Source: Sphingobacterium sp. UT-1RO-CII-1 (lineage in GTDB: Bacteria > Bacteroidota > Bacteroidia > Sphingobacteriales > Sphingobacteriaceae). Taken from it: a DNA stretch of 64,000 bases. The position numbers and the translations under genes were made by a program. Below, piece by piece: positions 9,121-17,563 of the stretch (positions are counted from its first letter, which is position 1; each line of letters begins with the position of its first letter). The DNA is taken from positions 310,001 through 374,000 of the forward strand of contig NZ_JAPPVJ010000003.1 of assembly GCF_026711005.1 (NCBI RefSeq), written 5' to 3'. The notes below the pieces were generated by a model. It was not told where the DNA came from, ran no database searches, and worked only from the letters and a program-made list of their open reading frames with translations.

Positions 9121-9400
9121 ATAGGTTTACGAGTTCATCCCATTCATGGTCAAGCGTCCCTTCAAATACTTTCTTCCCAGCTTGCCTATACCAATAGCCA
9201 GCATTCCAAAGATCGCCCTCGACCCGATGTAAATATGCATGCACATGTGCAGAACTTTTGTCGTCCAACTGATCAACCAAGTCATGCGCCTTTTTCCAGT
9301 CTCCCTTCTTGTCATACCACAATGCTTGCAATTGTATTGCCCACTCAGCTTTCGGTTCAGACAACTCTGTTAAAGTGTTTATAAAATCACTATACCTCAT
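9113..9400 (-). CDS. conserved hypothetical protein, 95 aa
   Basis: A 95-residue soluble protein. The core AIQLQALWYDKKGDWKKAHD, then HAYLHRVEGDLWNAGYWYRQAGK, then LDHEWDELV is strongly patterned (tryptophans, HAYLHR-EGDxWNA-YWYR) and reads like a conserved bacterial and fungal family of unknown function with an alpha-helical, tetratricopeptide-like feel. The frame is open to 9466, but the upstream part is an unlikely leader (MIFPTYKIVYFCK...), so the MRYSDF start at 9400 is preferred. The 3' end overlaps the end of the convergent tamB-like gene by 8 nt, and the gene lies just downstream of tex on the same strand, so co-transcription with tex is possible. Confidence 0.75.
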   Translation of the reverse strand: MRYSDFINTLTELSEPKAEWAIQLQALWYDKKGDWKKAHDLVDQLDDKSSAHVHAYLHRVEGDLWNAGYWYRQAGKKVFEGTLDHEWDELVNLFI

Positions 9401-9472
9401 AATCTTATAATAAAATTTGATAACCCACTTACAAAAATAAACAATTTTGTAAGTGGGAAAAATCAACTACCG

Positions 9473-11695
9473 TTACTTAAACTTACTAGCTAAGGCTGCA
9501 AGTTTACTGGCCATATCTCCTCCCTCGGTAGAGCCCTCACTTCGCCTCTTTCCCACCTTACGCGGACCTTTATCTTCTGTTTTCATAGATAGACCTATTC
9601 TTTTACGGTTTTCATCAATTTCAGTAACAGTTACTTCAACATGCTGCTGGACTTTAACAATTTCATGTGGATCTGAAACATACCTGTTGGCCAACTGACT
9701 TAAATGCACCAAACCATCTTGATGGACACCAATATCAACAAAAGCTCCAAAATTTGTAATATTAGTAACTACACCTGGCAACTTCATACCAACCCTTAAA
9801 TCAGCAATACTATTTACTCCGTCAGCAAACTTAAACTCTTCAAATTGTTCCCGTGGGTCTCTTCCTGGTTTAGACAACTCGCCCAGAATGTCGTTTAGGG
9901 TCGGCAAACCTACTTCCTCCGTTACATACTCCTTCAAATTAATCTGCTTTCTTAACCTCTCATCACTTAATAAGTTGGCTATCTTCGTATTCAAGTCCCT
10001 AGCCATCGTTTCCACCACTGCATAACGCTCTGGGTGTACTGCCGATGCATCTAAAGGATGCTCCCCATTCCGAATACGTAAAAAACCTGCTGCCTGTTCA
10101 AAAGCTTTCTCGCCTAAACGTGGTACTTTTTTCAATTCTTTACGTGTTTTAAAAGGTCCATTCGCATTGCGATAATTCACTATCTGCTGTGCTAAGGAAG
10201 GCCCCAACCCTGACACATAAGATAAAACCTGTTTTGAAGCTGTATTCAATTCAACACCGACCGCATTAACACAGGAAATAACCGTATCGTCCAAAGCTGT
10301 CTGTAATTTATTTTGATCTACATCATGTTGGTATTGTCCAACGCCAATCGACTTAGGGTCGATTTTCACCAATTCAGCCAAAGGATCCATTAAACGACGG
10401 CCAATAGAAACAGCTCCCCGTACAGTGACATCCTGATCAGGAAACTCCTCACGAGCAACCTCTGAAGCCGAGTAAATAGAAGCCCCCGACTCATTAACCA
10501 TGACAATTGTCACATCACGCAGACCAAGTTTGCGTACAAATTCTTCTGTTTCTCTTCCCGCAGTACCATTACCAATGGCAATAGCTTCAATCTGATATTT
10601 ATCAACCAAATGTACAATGGTCTTTTGCGCCTCAGCCAACCCTCCCGCACCATTATGAGGAAAAACTGCCGTATTCTCGACCAACAACCCTTGAGCATCT
10701 AAAACAACAGTTTTACAACCTGTTCTAAAACCTGGATCTATAGCTAATAAACGCTTTTGTCCCAAAGGTGCCGCTAACAACAATTGACGCACATTATCAA
10801 CAAAAACACGAATAGCCTCTTCATCAGCCCTTTGCCTAGTTAACACACGTACCTCTGTTTCCATAGAAGGCTTAAGCAACCTCTTATACCCATCTTGCAA
10901 AGCCAATCTTACTTGCTCAGCAGCATCTCCTCTAGAAGTAAGATACATTTTTTCCACAGCCGGAATCACCAAGTCTTCACTCACTTGAATATCTAGGTAT
11001 AACAGCTCTTCCTTTTCACCTCTTCGCATAGCCAATACCCTATGTGAAGGCGCATCTTTTAATGATTCTGACCATTCAAAATAGTCTTTATATTTAATAG
11101 CTGCATCTTCTTTTCCAGGAACTACCCGAGATACAAACTGCCCCTCTTCTATAAAGGCAGTACGTGCTTTTGCCCGAACTTCTGCATCTTCAGCAATTTG
11201 CTCGGCAATGATATCTCTTGCTCCGGCTAAAGCATCTTCTAAAGAAGAGACTCCTTTTTCATCATCTAAAAAATTCGCCGCTAATGCGTCCAAATCATTA
11301 CTTGATTGACCCAACAACAAGTCTGCTAACTCTTGTAGTCCCTTTTCTCGAGCAATCGATGCTCTTGTTCGACGCTTAGGCTTATAAGGCAAATAAAGAT
11401 CTTCCAATGCAGACATCGTCTCTACTATCTGCAATTGAAGCTCTAGCTCCGCTGTCATTTTTCCTTGCTCCGTAATGGATTTCACCACTGCTTCTCTTCG
11501 TTTATCTAAATCTCGCAATTGTTGTACCCTGTCTCGGATAGCTGTAATCTGCACCTCATCCAAACTTCCCGTCAACTCTTTACGGTAACGGGCTATAAAA
11601 GGCACTGTAGCACCTTCGTCCAATAACTCAATAGTAGTTAATACCTGTCTATTGGTAACACCCAATTCTTTCGAAATAACAATTTCGTATGCCAT
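9473..11695 (-). CDS. tex: Tex family RNA-binding transcription accessory protein
   Basis: A 740-residue Tex protein, an RNA-binding factor related to eukaryotic Spt6. Order of parts: N-terminal helical Tex domain (ATVPFIARYRKELTGSLDE at about 30-48), YqgF/RNase H-like domain (LLAIDPGFRTGCKTVVLD near 320), helix-hairpin-helix region (LSYVSGLGPSLAQQIVNYR), and a C-terminal S1 domain (GVVTNITNFGAFVDIGVHQDGLVHLSQL near 655-685). The basic tail ends with ASKLAALASKFK, as is common in the family. Length and motif order are normal. It is preceded by a roughly 235-nt gap to tatA and was probably transcribed with the downstream 95-residue gene. Confidence 0.97.
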   Translation of the reverse strand: MAYEIVISKELGVTNRQVLTTIELLDEGATVPFIARYRKELTGSLDEVQITAIRDRVQQLRDLDKRREAVVKSITEQGKMTAELELQLQIVETMSALEDLYLPYKPKRRTRASIAREKGLQELADLLLGQSSNDLDALAANFLDDEKGVSSLEDALAGARDIIAEQIAEDAEVRAKARTAFIEEGQFVSRVVPGKEDAAIKYKDYFEWSESLKDAPSHRVLAMRRGEKEELLYLDIQVSEDLVIPAVEKMYLTSRGDAAEQVRLALQDGYKRLLKPSMETEVRVLTRQRADEEAIRVFVDNVRQLLLAAPLGQKRLLAIDPGFRTGCKTVVLDAQGLLVENTAVFPHNGAGGLAEAQKTIVHLVDKYQIEAIAIGNGTAGRETEEFVRKLGLRDVTIVMVNESGASIYSASEVAREEFPDQDVTVRGAVSIGRRLMDPLAELVKIDPKSIGVGQYQHDVDQNKLQTALDDTVISCVNAVGVELNTASKQVLSYVSGLGPSLAQQIVNYRNANGPFKTRKELKKVPRLGEKAFEQAAGFLRIRNGEHPLDASAVHPERYAVVETMARDLNTKIANLLSDERLRKQINLKEYVTEEVGLPTLNDILGELSKPGRDPREQFEEFKFADGVNSIADLRVGMKLPGVVTNITNFGAFVDIGVHQDGLVHLSQLANRYVSDPHEIVKVQQHVEVTVTEIDENRKRIGLSMKTEDKGPRKVGKRRSEGSTEGGDMASKLAALASKFK

Positions 11696-11802
11696 TATAA
11701 TTTGAAAATATAAATATAAATATCAGAAAGATTTATTCTGATAAAACGACTAGTGTATAATTAAAAATTTGATTACTATCATGCGAATTTGTTCACGCCC
11801 CA

Positions 11803-11937
11803 CTACATAGGTATTTCACATGCAGTCTTCCCATTGCTTGGATCAATAGAAAGACTGTCTTTTTTACGCTTTGCTATTTGCAGGACAGTAAGCGCACTTA
11901 TAATACTATTAAAAAGAACTAATGGATAATTAAGCAT
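11803..11937 (-). CDS. possible small protein translationally coupled to tatA, 44 aa
   Basis: A 44-codon frame whose ATG lies in the last codons of tatA: the two reading frames overlap by 8 nt (ATG at 11935-11937, tatA stop at 11930-11932). It begins MLNYPLVLFNSIISALTVLQ, a single hydrophobic segment, then AKRKKDSLSIDPSNGKTACE. The positive-after-hydrophobic arrangement and the coupled start look like a real small membrane protein, but I do not recognise it, and a short frame in AT-rich DNA can arise by chance. No terminator separates it from tatA. Confidence 0.3.
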   Translation of the reverse strand: MLNYPLVLFNSIISALTVLQIAKRKKDSLSIDPSNGKTACEIPM

Positions 11938-12424
11938 TTTTTGTATCATCCTGTTTACCAGTTTCCGGAGTAACAGCTTGTTTTTCATCCTCACTAGCAT
12001 CAGCTGTACTTTCTGCAAAATGATCATTATAACCGTAAGAATAATGATCACCGTCAGAGCTAGGCTGCTCACCCGGATTATGCTGATACGTATTCTCAGG
12101 AGAAGTAAATCCAGGAAAACCTTTTTTATCTTCACCATCTTCATTACTCACAAGCTCCTCATCTTTCTTTTCTTCACTTGTATCTGTATTGCTATAACTG
12201 GTCGTAGGTTTATCATCTACGGTTACATCTAAATCTTTTTCAAAGTTATTAATCTGATCGGAAATCTCTCGCTTAATCCCATCAGAAGCATCTTTAAACT
12301 CCCTTATACCTTTACCTAATCCACGCGCTAATTCAGGCAATTTTTTACCCCCAAACAACAACAAGATAATAATGACAATAAAAATCATCTCTTGTGTCCC
12401 TATATTCATAAATGCTAAAGTCAT
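11930..12424 (-). CDS. tatA: twin-arginine translocase subunit TatA/TatE family
   Basis: A 164-residue TatA-type pore subunit of the Sec-independent twin-arginine export pathway in the inner membrane. The N-terminus is diagnostic: MNIGTQEMIFIVIIILLLFG is the transmembrane helix, followed by GGKKLPELARGLGKGIREFK, the hinge (FGxxKLPEL) and amphipathic helix. The remaining 100 residues are acidic and low-complexity (EEKKDEELVSNEDGEDKK), longer than in minimal TatA proteins, and probably disordered. The first ATG (12424) gives MTLAFMNIG; the internal ATG at 12409 starts exactly at MNIGTQE and is at least as likely. No tatC is nearby. Confidence 0.93.
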   Translation of the reverse strand: MTLAFMNIGTQEMIFIVIIILLLFGGKKLPELARGLGKGIREFKDASDGIKREISDQINNFEKDLDVTVDDKPTTSYSNTDTSEEKKDEELVSNEDGEDKKGFPGFTSPENTYQHNPGEQPSSDGDHYSYGYNDHFAESTADASEDEKQAVTPETGKQDDTKNA

Positions 12425-12650
12425 TTTCTCTTCTTTTTATTTAACCTAATACAAGTTACTAAGGTAAGTGTAAATTTAATATTCCTCAAAATTTTGTTGT
12501 AAATATTTAGTAACAAATAAGTAGATTTCATAGCACAAAACAAAGCTATAGCCCTAATTATTTATATAAAATGTATAATTCGACACTCTCTTACAATTCA
12601 GTTTTCTAATCCCACTAGATTTTTTAGAAAACTATAGCTGATTATTTATT

Positions 12651-12658
12651 TACCTTTG
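12651..12658 (+). promoter_or_regulatory. candidate -7 promoter box close to the MATE start codon
   Basis: TACCTTTG matches TAnnTTTG. It ends only 3 nt before the first ATG (12662, out of frame) and 7 nt before the MATE start at 12666, so a transcript from it would have almost no leader. No clear TTTG at the expected -33 position is visible. Confidence 0.3.
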
Positions 12659-12665
12659 CCAATGC

Positions 12666-14045
12666 ATGACATTTAACAAATACTACAAACAGAATAAACA
12701 TTTTTACTGGAGCACCTTCGCTTTAGCAGGTCCTGTAATCATTTCACAGCTAGGTCAGACTCTTGTACAAACGGCTGACACCATTATTGTAGGCAAATTT
12801 GTTGGCACCATACCTTTAGCTGCTGTTTCCTTGGTACATTCTGTTTTTATTGTGGTTATGGTTCTAGGTATTGGAGTATCTTACGGGCTCACCCCTTTAA
12901 TCGCACAAGAAAATGGACGCAATAACAAAGCTGATTGTGGCAGACTTTTATCCAACAGCCTCTGGTTAAATATTGCGACAGGTCTTATACTTTTTTTAAT
13001 TGTCAACTTTGGCTCTATGTATGCAGTTCAACATATGGACCAGGATCCTCGTGTTGTAGACGCTGCCAAACCTTACCTACTCATACTCATGCTATCCGTT
13101 GTTCCTCTCATGGTTTTCAACACCTTCAAACAATTTGCTGAGGGGCTTGGCTTCACCAAGCAGGCCATGAATATTACCATATGGGGAAACATTCTAAATG
13201 TTGTACTCGCAATAATCTTCGTAAAAGGCTTTTTCGGAATTAAACCTATGGGAATTGAAGGAGTAGGATATGCTACTTTAATAGACCGTATTGCCATGAT
13301 GATTGCGATGGCAACCTATGTATTAAAGTCCAACAGATTCAAGCCTTATCTACAATATTTCAGACTTTTATATATAGATTTTAAGCGCGTAAAAAAGATA
13401 CTTACCATCGGAGCTCCGGTTGCCATGCAGTATGTTTTTGAGGTAGGCGCATTTGCTGCTGCTGCATTAATTGCTGGAAAAATTGGAGCTATCGAACAAG
13501 CCAGTCATCAAGTTGCTATCACTCTTGCATCTATGGCTTACATGATGGCAAGTGGCATTGCTTCTGCCGCTACTATCAAAACAGGTCATAGTTTTGGAAA
13601 GGGCAACATGATACGTGTAACTAAATTTGCCAATGTTTCCTACCAATTAGCGCTGGTTTTCATGATCTGTACTGCTTTAATCTTCACATTTTTTAGCAAC
13701 TATTTACCGTTAATATTTAGCGACGACCAGGCAGTCATCACAATTTCAGCAAGCCTACTTATCATAGCAGGCCTTTTTCAACTTTTTGATGGTGTACAGG
13801 TTGTCGGTTTAGGTGTACTCAGAGGAATAGGTGACGTAAATGTCCCGACACTAATAACGTTCTTCGCTTATTGGATTATAGGAGTTCCAAGCGCCTACTT
13901 ACTTGGTATCGTACTGAATATTGGAATAAAAGGAGTTTGGTACGGTCTGACTTTAGGTTTATTAACCTCATCATTATTGTTATTTTTCCGTTACCGTTAT
14001 ATCATTAAAAAATCCGGAAAAAGAATTGAAAACAAGATCACTTAA
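12666..14045 (+). CDS. MATE family efflux transporter
   Basis: A 459-residue polytopic inner-membrane protein of the multidrug and toxin extrusion (MATE, NorM/DinF-like) family, which exports cationic compounds in exchange for Na+ or H+. There are about 12 hydrophobic segments in two homologous halves. Characteristic stretches include ALAGPVIISQLGQTLVQTADTIIVGKFVG at the N-terminus (motif cut here only by reading order), GISYGL-type helix 2 written as GIGVSYGLTPLIAQENGR, and the second-half repeat YVFEVGAFAAAALIAGKIG. The C-terminus is short and basic. Substrate is unknown. A -7-like box lies just before the start codon. Confidence 0.93.
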   Translation: MTFNKYYKQNKHFYWSTFALAGPVIISQLGQTLVQTADTIIVGKFVGTIPLAAVSLVHSVFIVVMVLGIGVSYGLTPLIAQENGRNNKADCGRLLSNSLWLNIATGLILFLIVNFGSMYAVQHMDQDPRVVDAAKPYLLILMLSVVPLMVFNTFKQFAEGLGFTKQAMNITIWGNILNVVLAIIFVKGFFGIKPMGIEGVGYATLIDRIAMMIAMATYVLKSNRFKPYLQYFRLLYIDFKRVKKILTIGAPVAMQYVFEVGAFAAAALIAGKIGAIEQASHQVAITLASMAYMMASGIASAATIKTGHSFGKGNMIRVTKFANVSYQLALVFMICTALIFTFFSNYLPLIFSDDQAVITISASLLIIAGLFQLFDGVQVVGLGVLRGIGDVNVPTLITFFAYWIIGVPSAYLLGIVLNIGIKGVWYGLTLGLLTSSLLLFFRYRYIIKKSGKRIENKIT

Positions 14046-14069
14046 GAGTAGAAATCTAGTAATAGCTAT

Positions 14070-14303
14070 TTACTTGCTTTGTCTTTCATGAGTTAAAACA
14101 CGTAAATAAAGTTGTTCTACCTTTTCACGTGCCCAGGTTGTCTTCCTCAAAAAAACAAGAGAAGACTTAATGCTTGGATTTTCAGTAAAACAACGGATTC
14201 GTATTCTACTCCCCAATTCATCCCACCCCATATAGTCTACCAAGTACTCAATAATATGATCCAATCTCTTTCCATGTAAAGGGTTGTTAACCTGTTCTTC
14301 CAT
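14070..14303 (-). CDS. VF530 family (DUF2132) putative DNA-binding protein
   Basis: A 77-residue protein matching the VF530 family throughout: [19 protein letters not shown], then [20 protein letters not shown], then [22 protein letters not shown]530 from Vibrio fischeri has a small alpha-helical fold proposed to bind DNA; the cellular role is unknown. Length and motif order are normal for the family. It is convergent with the MATE gene, 24 nt from its stop, and appears to be a single gene. Confidence 0.88.
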   Translation of the reverse strand: MEEQVNNPLHGKRLDHIIEYLVDYMGWDELGSRIRIRCFTENPSIKSSLVFLRKTTWAREKVEQLYLRVLTHERQSK

Positions 14304-14531
14304 ACAACAAAGGTAAAAAAATCATCCTACAACCAAAACTAGTTATATTACAAGTAATATAACTCCCATTAAGATAATCATAAATACAATCTACCTGTGC
14401 CTCATCAATTGTAACATACAATAACTCCAATATAAAATTGCAGAACTGTAACGCAATCATTAGAAGTAATTAAAAAACTACCCCCCAAAAAACTCTAATT
14501 TAAAGATCATTGAACTTCCATGTAAACATAA

Positions 14532-14562
14532 TAAAAAAGGAGGTCACTAAATGATCTCCTTT
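14532..14562 (-). terminator. rho-independent terminator of the E2 gene
   Basis: Read on the minus strand, AAGGAGATCA and TGACCTCCTT pair with one mismatch around a short loop and are followed by six T. It lies 9 nt past the stop of the acyltransferase gene. Confidence 0.8.
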
Positions 14563-14570
14563 CCATATTT

Positions 14571-15938
14571 TTATATCTCTCTATTTACATCCCAGTTTTC
14601 TAGGTAATCTGCGACCCGTTTTAAAAACGTTCCTCCTAAAGCCCCGTCGATAACCCGATGATCATAGGAAAGCGACAAATACAACATATGTCGTATAGCA
14701 ATCACATCACCATCTGCAGTTTCTAAGACTGCTGGTCGCTTCTTGATAGTTCCTACAGCCAAAATTGCTGCCTGCGGCTGGTTAATAATCGGCACCCCCA
14801 TAATATTTCCAAAAGCACCAATATTTGTAAACGTAAATGTACCTCCTTGCGTATCGTCTGGTTTCAGCTGATTATTCCTTGCCCGATTTGCCATATCGTT
14901 TACAGCCTTACTGAGACCAACCAGACTAAGCTGATCTGCGTTTTTAATAACCGGCACAATGAGATTACCTGTAGGTAAAGCCGCTGCCATACCAATATTA
15001 ATATTTTTTTTCTTTAAAATATTATACCCATCGACTGAAACATTAATCATAGGAAAATCTTTAAGAGCCTTACTAACAGCCTCGATAAAGATAGGTGTAA
15101 ACGTAATATTCTCGCCTTCACGCTTCTTATAAGCATCCTTCACCCTATTCCTCCAATTTACCACATGTGTCACATCAGCTTCTACAAAAGAAGCTACATG
15201 TGGCGACGTCTTTACACTATGCACCATATGATCGGCAATCAATTTCCGCATACGATCCATTTCAATAATATCATCCCCTTCCCCCTTACTAGTTCCCTGT
15301 TGAGACTTTACAGAATCAGTAACGAAAGTCCCCCTTGGTTCTTTATGAACTACCTGCTCTCCACTGTAATTTATAGGCTTTTCTGTCCGGTTCTTAATAT
15401 AGTTCAATACATCTTCTTTTGTTACACGCCCCTCAGCTCCTGTTCCACGAATTTCTTCCAATTCCTGCTGGGTTACACCCTCTTCTTGCGCTATGCTTTT
15501 TACTAAAGGCGAATAAAAACGATTTATTGAATAAATAACTTGCGTTGTTTCCTCTTTCTTTTCCAATAACTCTGTGCCTGGGATGATATCATGATCAGTG
15601 CAATCTTCACGATGATCATTCACTACATTTTCATCATTAAAATTATTTATTGGTGAAGTAACATTAATCGCAGCCTTCTCTTTTGTATCTCCATCACCTT
15701 CAATTTCAATATGTGCCAAGACATCGCCAACCTGTGCGACCTGATCTACCTCAAAAAAAATAGCAATAATTTCACCATTTACTGGAGAAGGCACATCTGA
15801 ATCTACTTTATCTGTTGCTACCTCAACAATAGACTCATCCTCACTTACTGTATCACCAATTCCCTTAAGCCATTTTGTAATAGTTGCTTCAGAAACACTT
15901 TCCCCCATCTTAGGGAGTACAAGTTCATATATTGCCAT
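14571..15938 (-). CDS. dihydrolipoamide acyltransferase, E2 of a 2-oxo acid dehydrogenase complex
   Basis: A 455-residue E2 enzyme with the full domain order. The N-terminal lipoyl domain (about 2-78) carries the lipoylated lysine in EVATDKVDSDV (K44). Then comes a low-complexity linker, a peripheral-subunit/E3-binding domain (FYSPLVKSIAQEEGVTQQEL at about 140-175), a second linker, and the catalytic acyltransferase domain with SYDHRVIDGALGG near the C-terminus (catalytic His and Asp). The sequence of the lipoyl and catalytic parts fits branched-chain or 2-oxoglutarate E2 as well as pyruvate E2, so the substrate is left open. No E1 or E3 gene is adjacent, so the complex is encoded at separate loci. 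Confidence 0.92.
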   Translation of the reverse strand: MAIYELVLPKMGESVSEATITKWLKGIGDTVSEDESIVEVATDKVDSDVPSPVNGEIIAIFFEVDQVAQVGDVLAHIEIEGDGDTKEKAAINVTSPINNFNDENVVNDHREDCTDHDIIPGTELLEKKEETTQVIYSINRFYSPLVKSIAQEEGVTQQELEEIRGTGAEGRVTKEDVLNYIKNRTEKPINYSGEQVVHKEPRGTFVTDSVKSQQGTSKGEGDDIIEMDRMRKLIADHMVHSVKTSPHVASFVEADVTHVVNWRNRVKDAYKKREGENITFTPIFIEAVSKALKDFPMINVSVDGYNILKKKNINIGMAAALPTGNLIVPVIKNADQLSLVGLSKAVNDMANRARNNQLKPDDTQGGTFTFTNIGAFGNIMGVPIINQPQAAILAVGTIKKRPAVLETADGDVIAIRHMLYLSLSYDHRVIDGALGGTFLKRVADYLENWDVNREI

Positions 15939-16055
15939 AAGTTTCAGTCTTTAATGATTCTGCTAAATTAACATTTAATCCTCTAATTACCTCTAAACAA
16001 AATTAAATATCAAAAAACAAAATAAAATCAGATTATAATACTTCAATAAAGGCGA

Positions 16056-17300
16056 TTACTGCTTTTTAAACATTTTCCATAACATTAGTAACGCTGCTGA
16101 GACCGTACGTTCGATATTTATAGATCGATCATTTTTAAAATAAAATGTTTTTACTTCTTTCCCTAGAGGTCCTACTACAGCTACACAAACCATACCAACA
16201 GGTTTCTTATCCGTACCTCCCCCAGGCCCAGCAACACCACTCGTTGCAATAGCATAATCACTTTCAAATTTCTTTTGCGCTCCTAATGCCATTTCTAAAA
16301 CCGTTTCCTCACTAACAGCACCATAAGTTGCCAACGTACTTGGAGCTACATCCAGTATATCCAATTTCGCTCTATTCGCATATACAACCGCTCCGCCTAC
16401 AAACATATTACTCGCTCCCGGAATTGCTGTTATAGCTGCAGAAATAGCTCCTCCTGTACAACTCTCTGCTGTTGATAACGTACACTTACTTTTCGAAAAC
16501 ACACGTACAATAACCTCCTCAAAGGTGACATCTTCTGTAGCTACAACATATTCAGACAAACGTTCAGCAACAAGACTAGCCTGCCTATCGGTTTCTTCCT
16601 TAACCTTAGTTTCATCTACACCCGATGCTGTAAACCTCAACCTCACCAAACCTAATCGTGGCAAGTAAGCCAACTTAATGTAAGATGGCAAAGAATCTTC
16701 TAAATCAGCAATCTTTTCTGCCAAATGCGACTCCCCTATACCAACAGTAATTAAATGTGCATTATATATAATCTCTTTTTTATCACCTTCAATAAGCAGC
16801 GGCATCACCCTATTTTTAATCAGATATTTCATCTCAAATGGCACACCTGGCAAAAAAGCATAATAGACAGATTTCTTTTCCAACCACATCCCCGGGGCTG
16901 TTCCTACATCATTAAACAATATTTTCGCATCTCTTAATACATCAGCCTGATTCAAATTCATAGAAGGCATTGCTCCAAGCCCTGATTGCTGAAAAATACT
17001 TTCTACGTGCCTTAAAACCTCCAAATTTCTAACAATTGGACTCTCAAAATAAACAGAAATTGCCTGCCTAGTTACATCGTCTTTCGTAGGTCCTAAACCT
17101 CCTGTCACTATCACAAGGTCTGCTCGCTCCGACGCTTGTTTTAAAGCTCCTAAAATAATATCTTCCCTATCGGATATAGAACTCATCTGCACCACAGATA
17201 CCTGCACTAAACCAAGCTGCTGAGCGATCCACGCTGAGTTCGTATCAACAATTTGCCCATTTAATATTTCATCACCAATAGTTATAATTTCTGCTTTCAT
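16056..17300 (-). CDS. cinA: CinA-like protein with nicotinamide-nucleotide amidohydrolase domain
   Basis: A 414-residue two-domain protein. The N-terminal MoCF/COG1058 domain starts MKAEIITIGDEILNGQIVDT and carries TGGLGPTKDDVTRQA. In related proteins this domain has ADP-ribose/FAD pyrophosphatase activity. The C-terminal CinA/PncC domain (about 255-410) has STAESCTGGAISAAITAIPG, then YAIATSGVAGPGGG and KPVGMVCVAV; it deamidates NMN to nicotinic-acid mononucleotide for NAD recycling. Length and order are normal. It lies downstream of lptD on the same strand and upstream of the E2 gene with 117 nt between, so it could belong to a loose minus-strand cluster. Confidence 0.93.
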   Translation of the reverse strand: MKAEIITIGDEILNGQIVDTNSAWIAQQLGLVQVSVVQMSSISDREDIILGALKQASERADLVIVTGGLGPTKDDVTRQAISVYFESPIVRNLEVLRHVESIFQQSGLGAMPSMNLNQADVLRDAKILFNDVGTAPGMWLEKKSVYYAFLPGVPFEMKYLIKNRVMPLLIEGDKKEIIYNAHLITVGIGESHLAEKIADLEDSLPSYIKLAYLPRLGLVRLRFTASGVDETKVKEETDRQASLVAERLSEYVVATEDVTFEEVIVRVFSKSKCTLSTAESCTGGAISAAITAIPGASNMFVGGAVVYANRAKLDILDVAPSTLATYGAVSEETVLEMALGAQKKFESDYAIATSGVAGPGGGTDKKPVGMVCVAVVGPLGKEVKTFYFKNDRSINIERTVSAALLMLWKMFKKQ

Positions 17301-17563
17301 AGCATCTATAATTTTTTAACACAAAGAGCTGTCCCTAAAATGACCAACTTAACACTAAACAAATTTCAATAAAACCTTAGCATAGCTATACCTAAAGTAT
17401 GTAAATAAAAACTACCTTAACAAGAATTTTCACTTCATAAATCTACTAAATGCAAGCTATTATCTATAGCTTAAATACTTACTAAAGAAATAAAACTTTT
17501 ACTATTCACTAGAAGCAAGTGAACTATGCTCATAAAACCTTAAATCGACTTCATGATAAAAGA

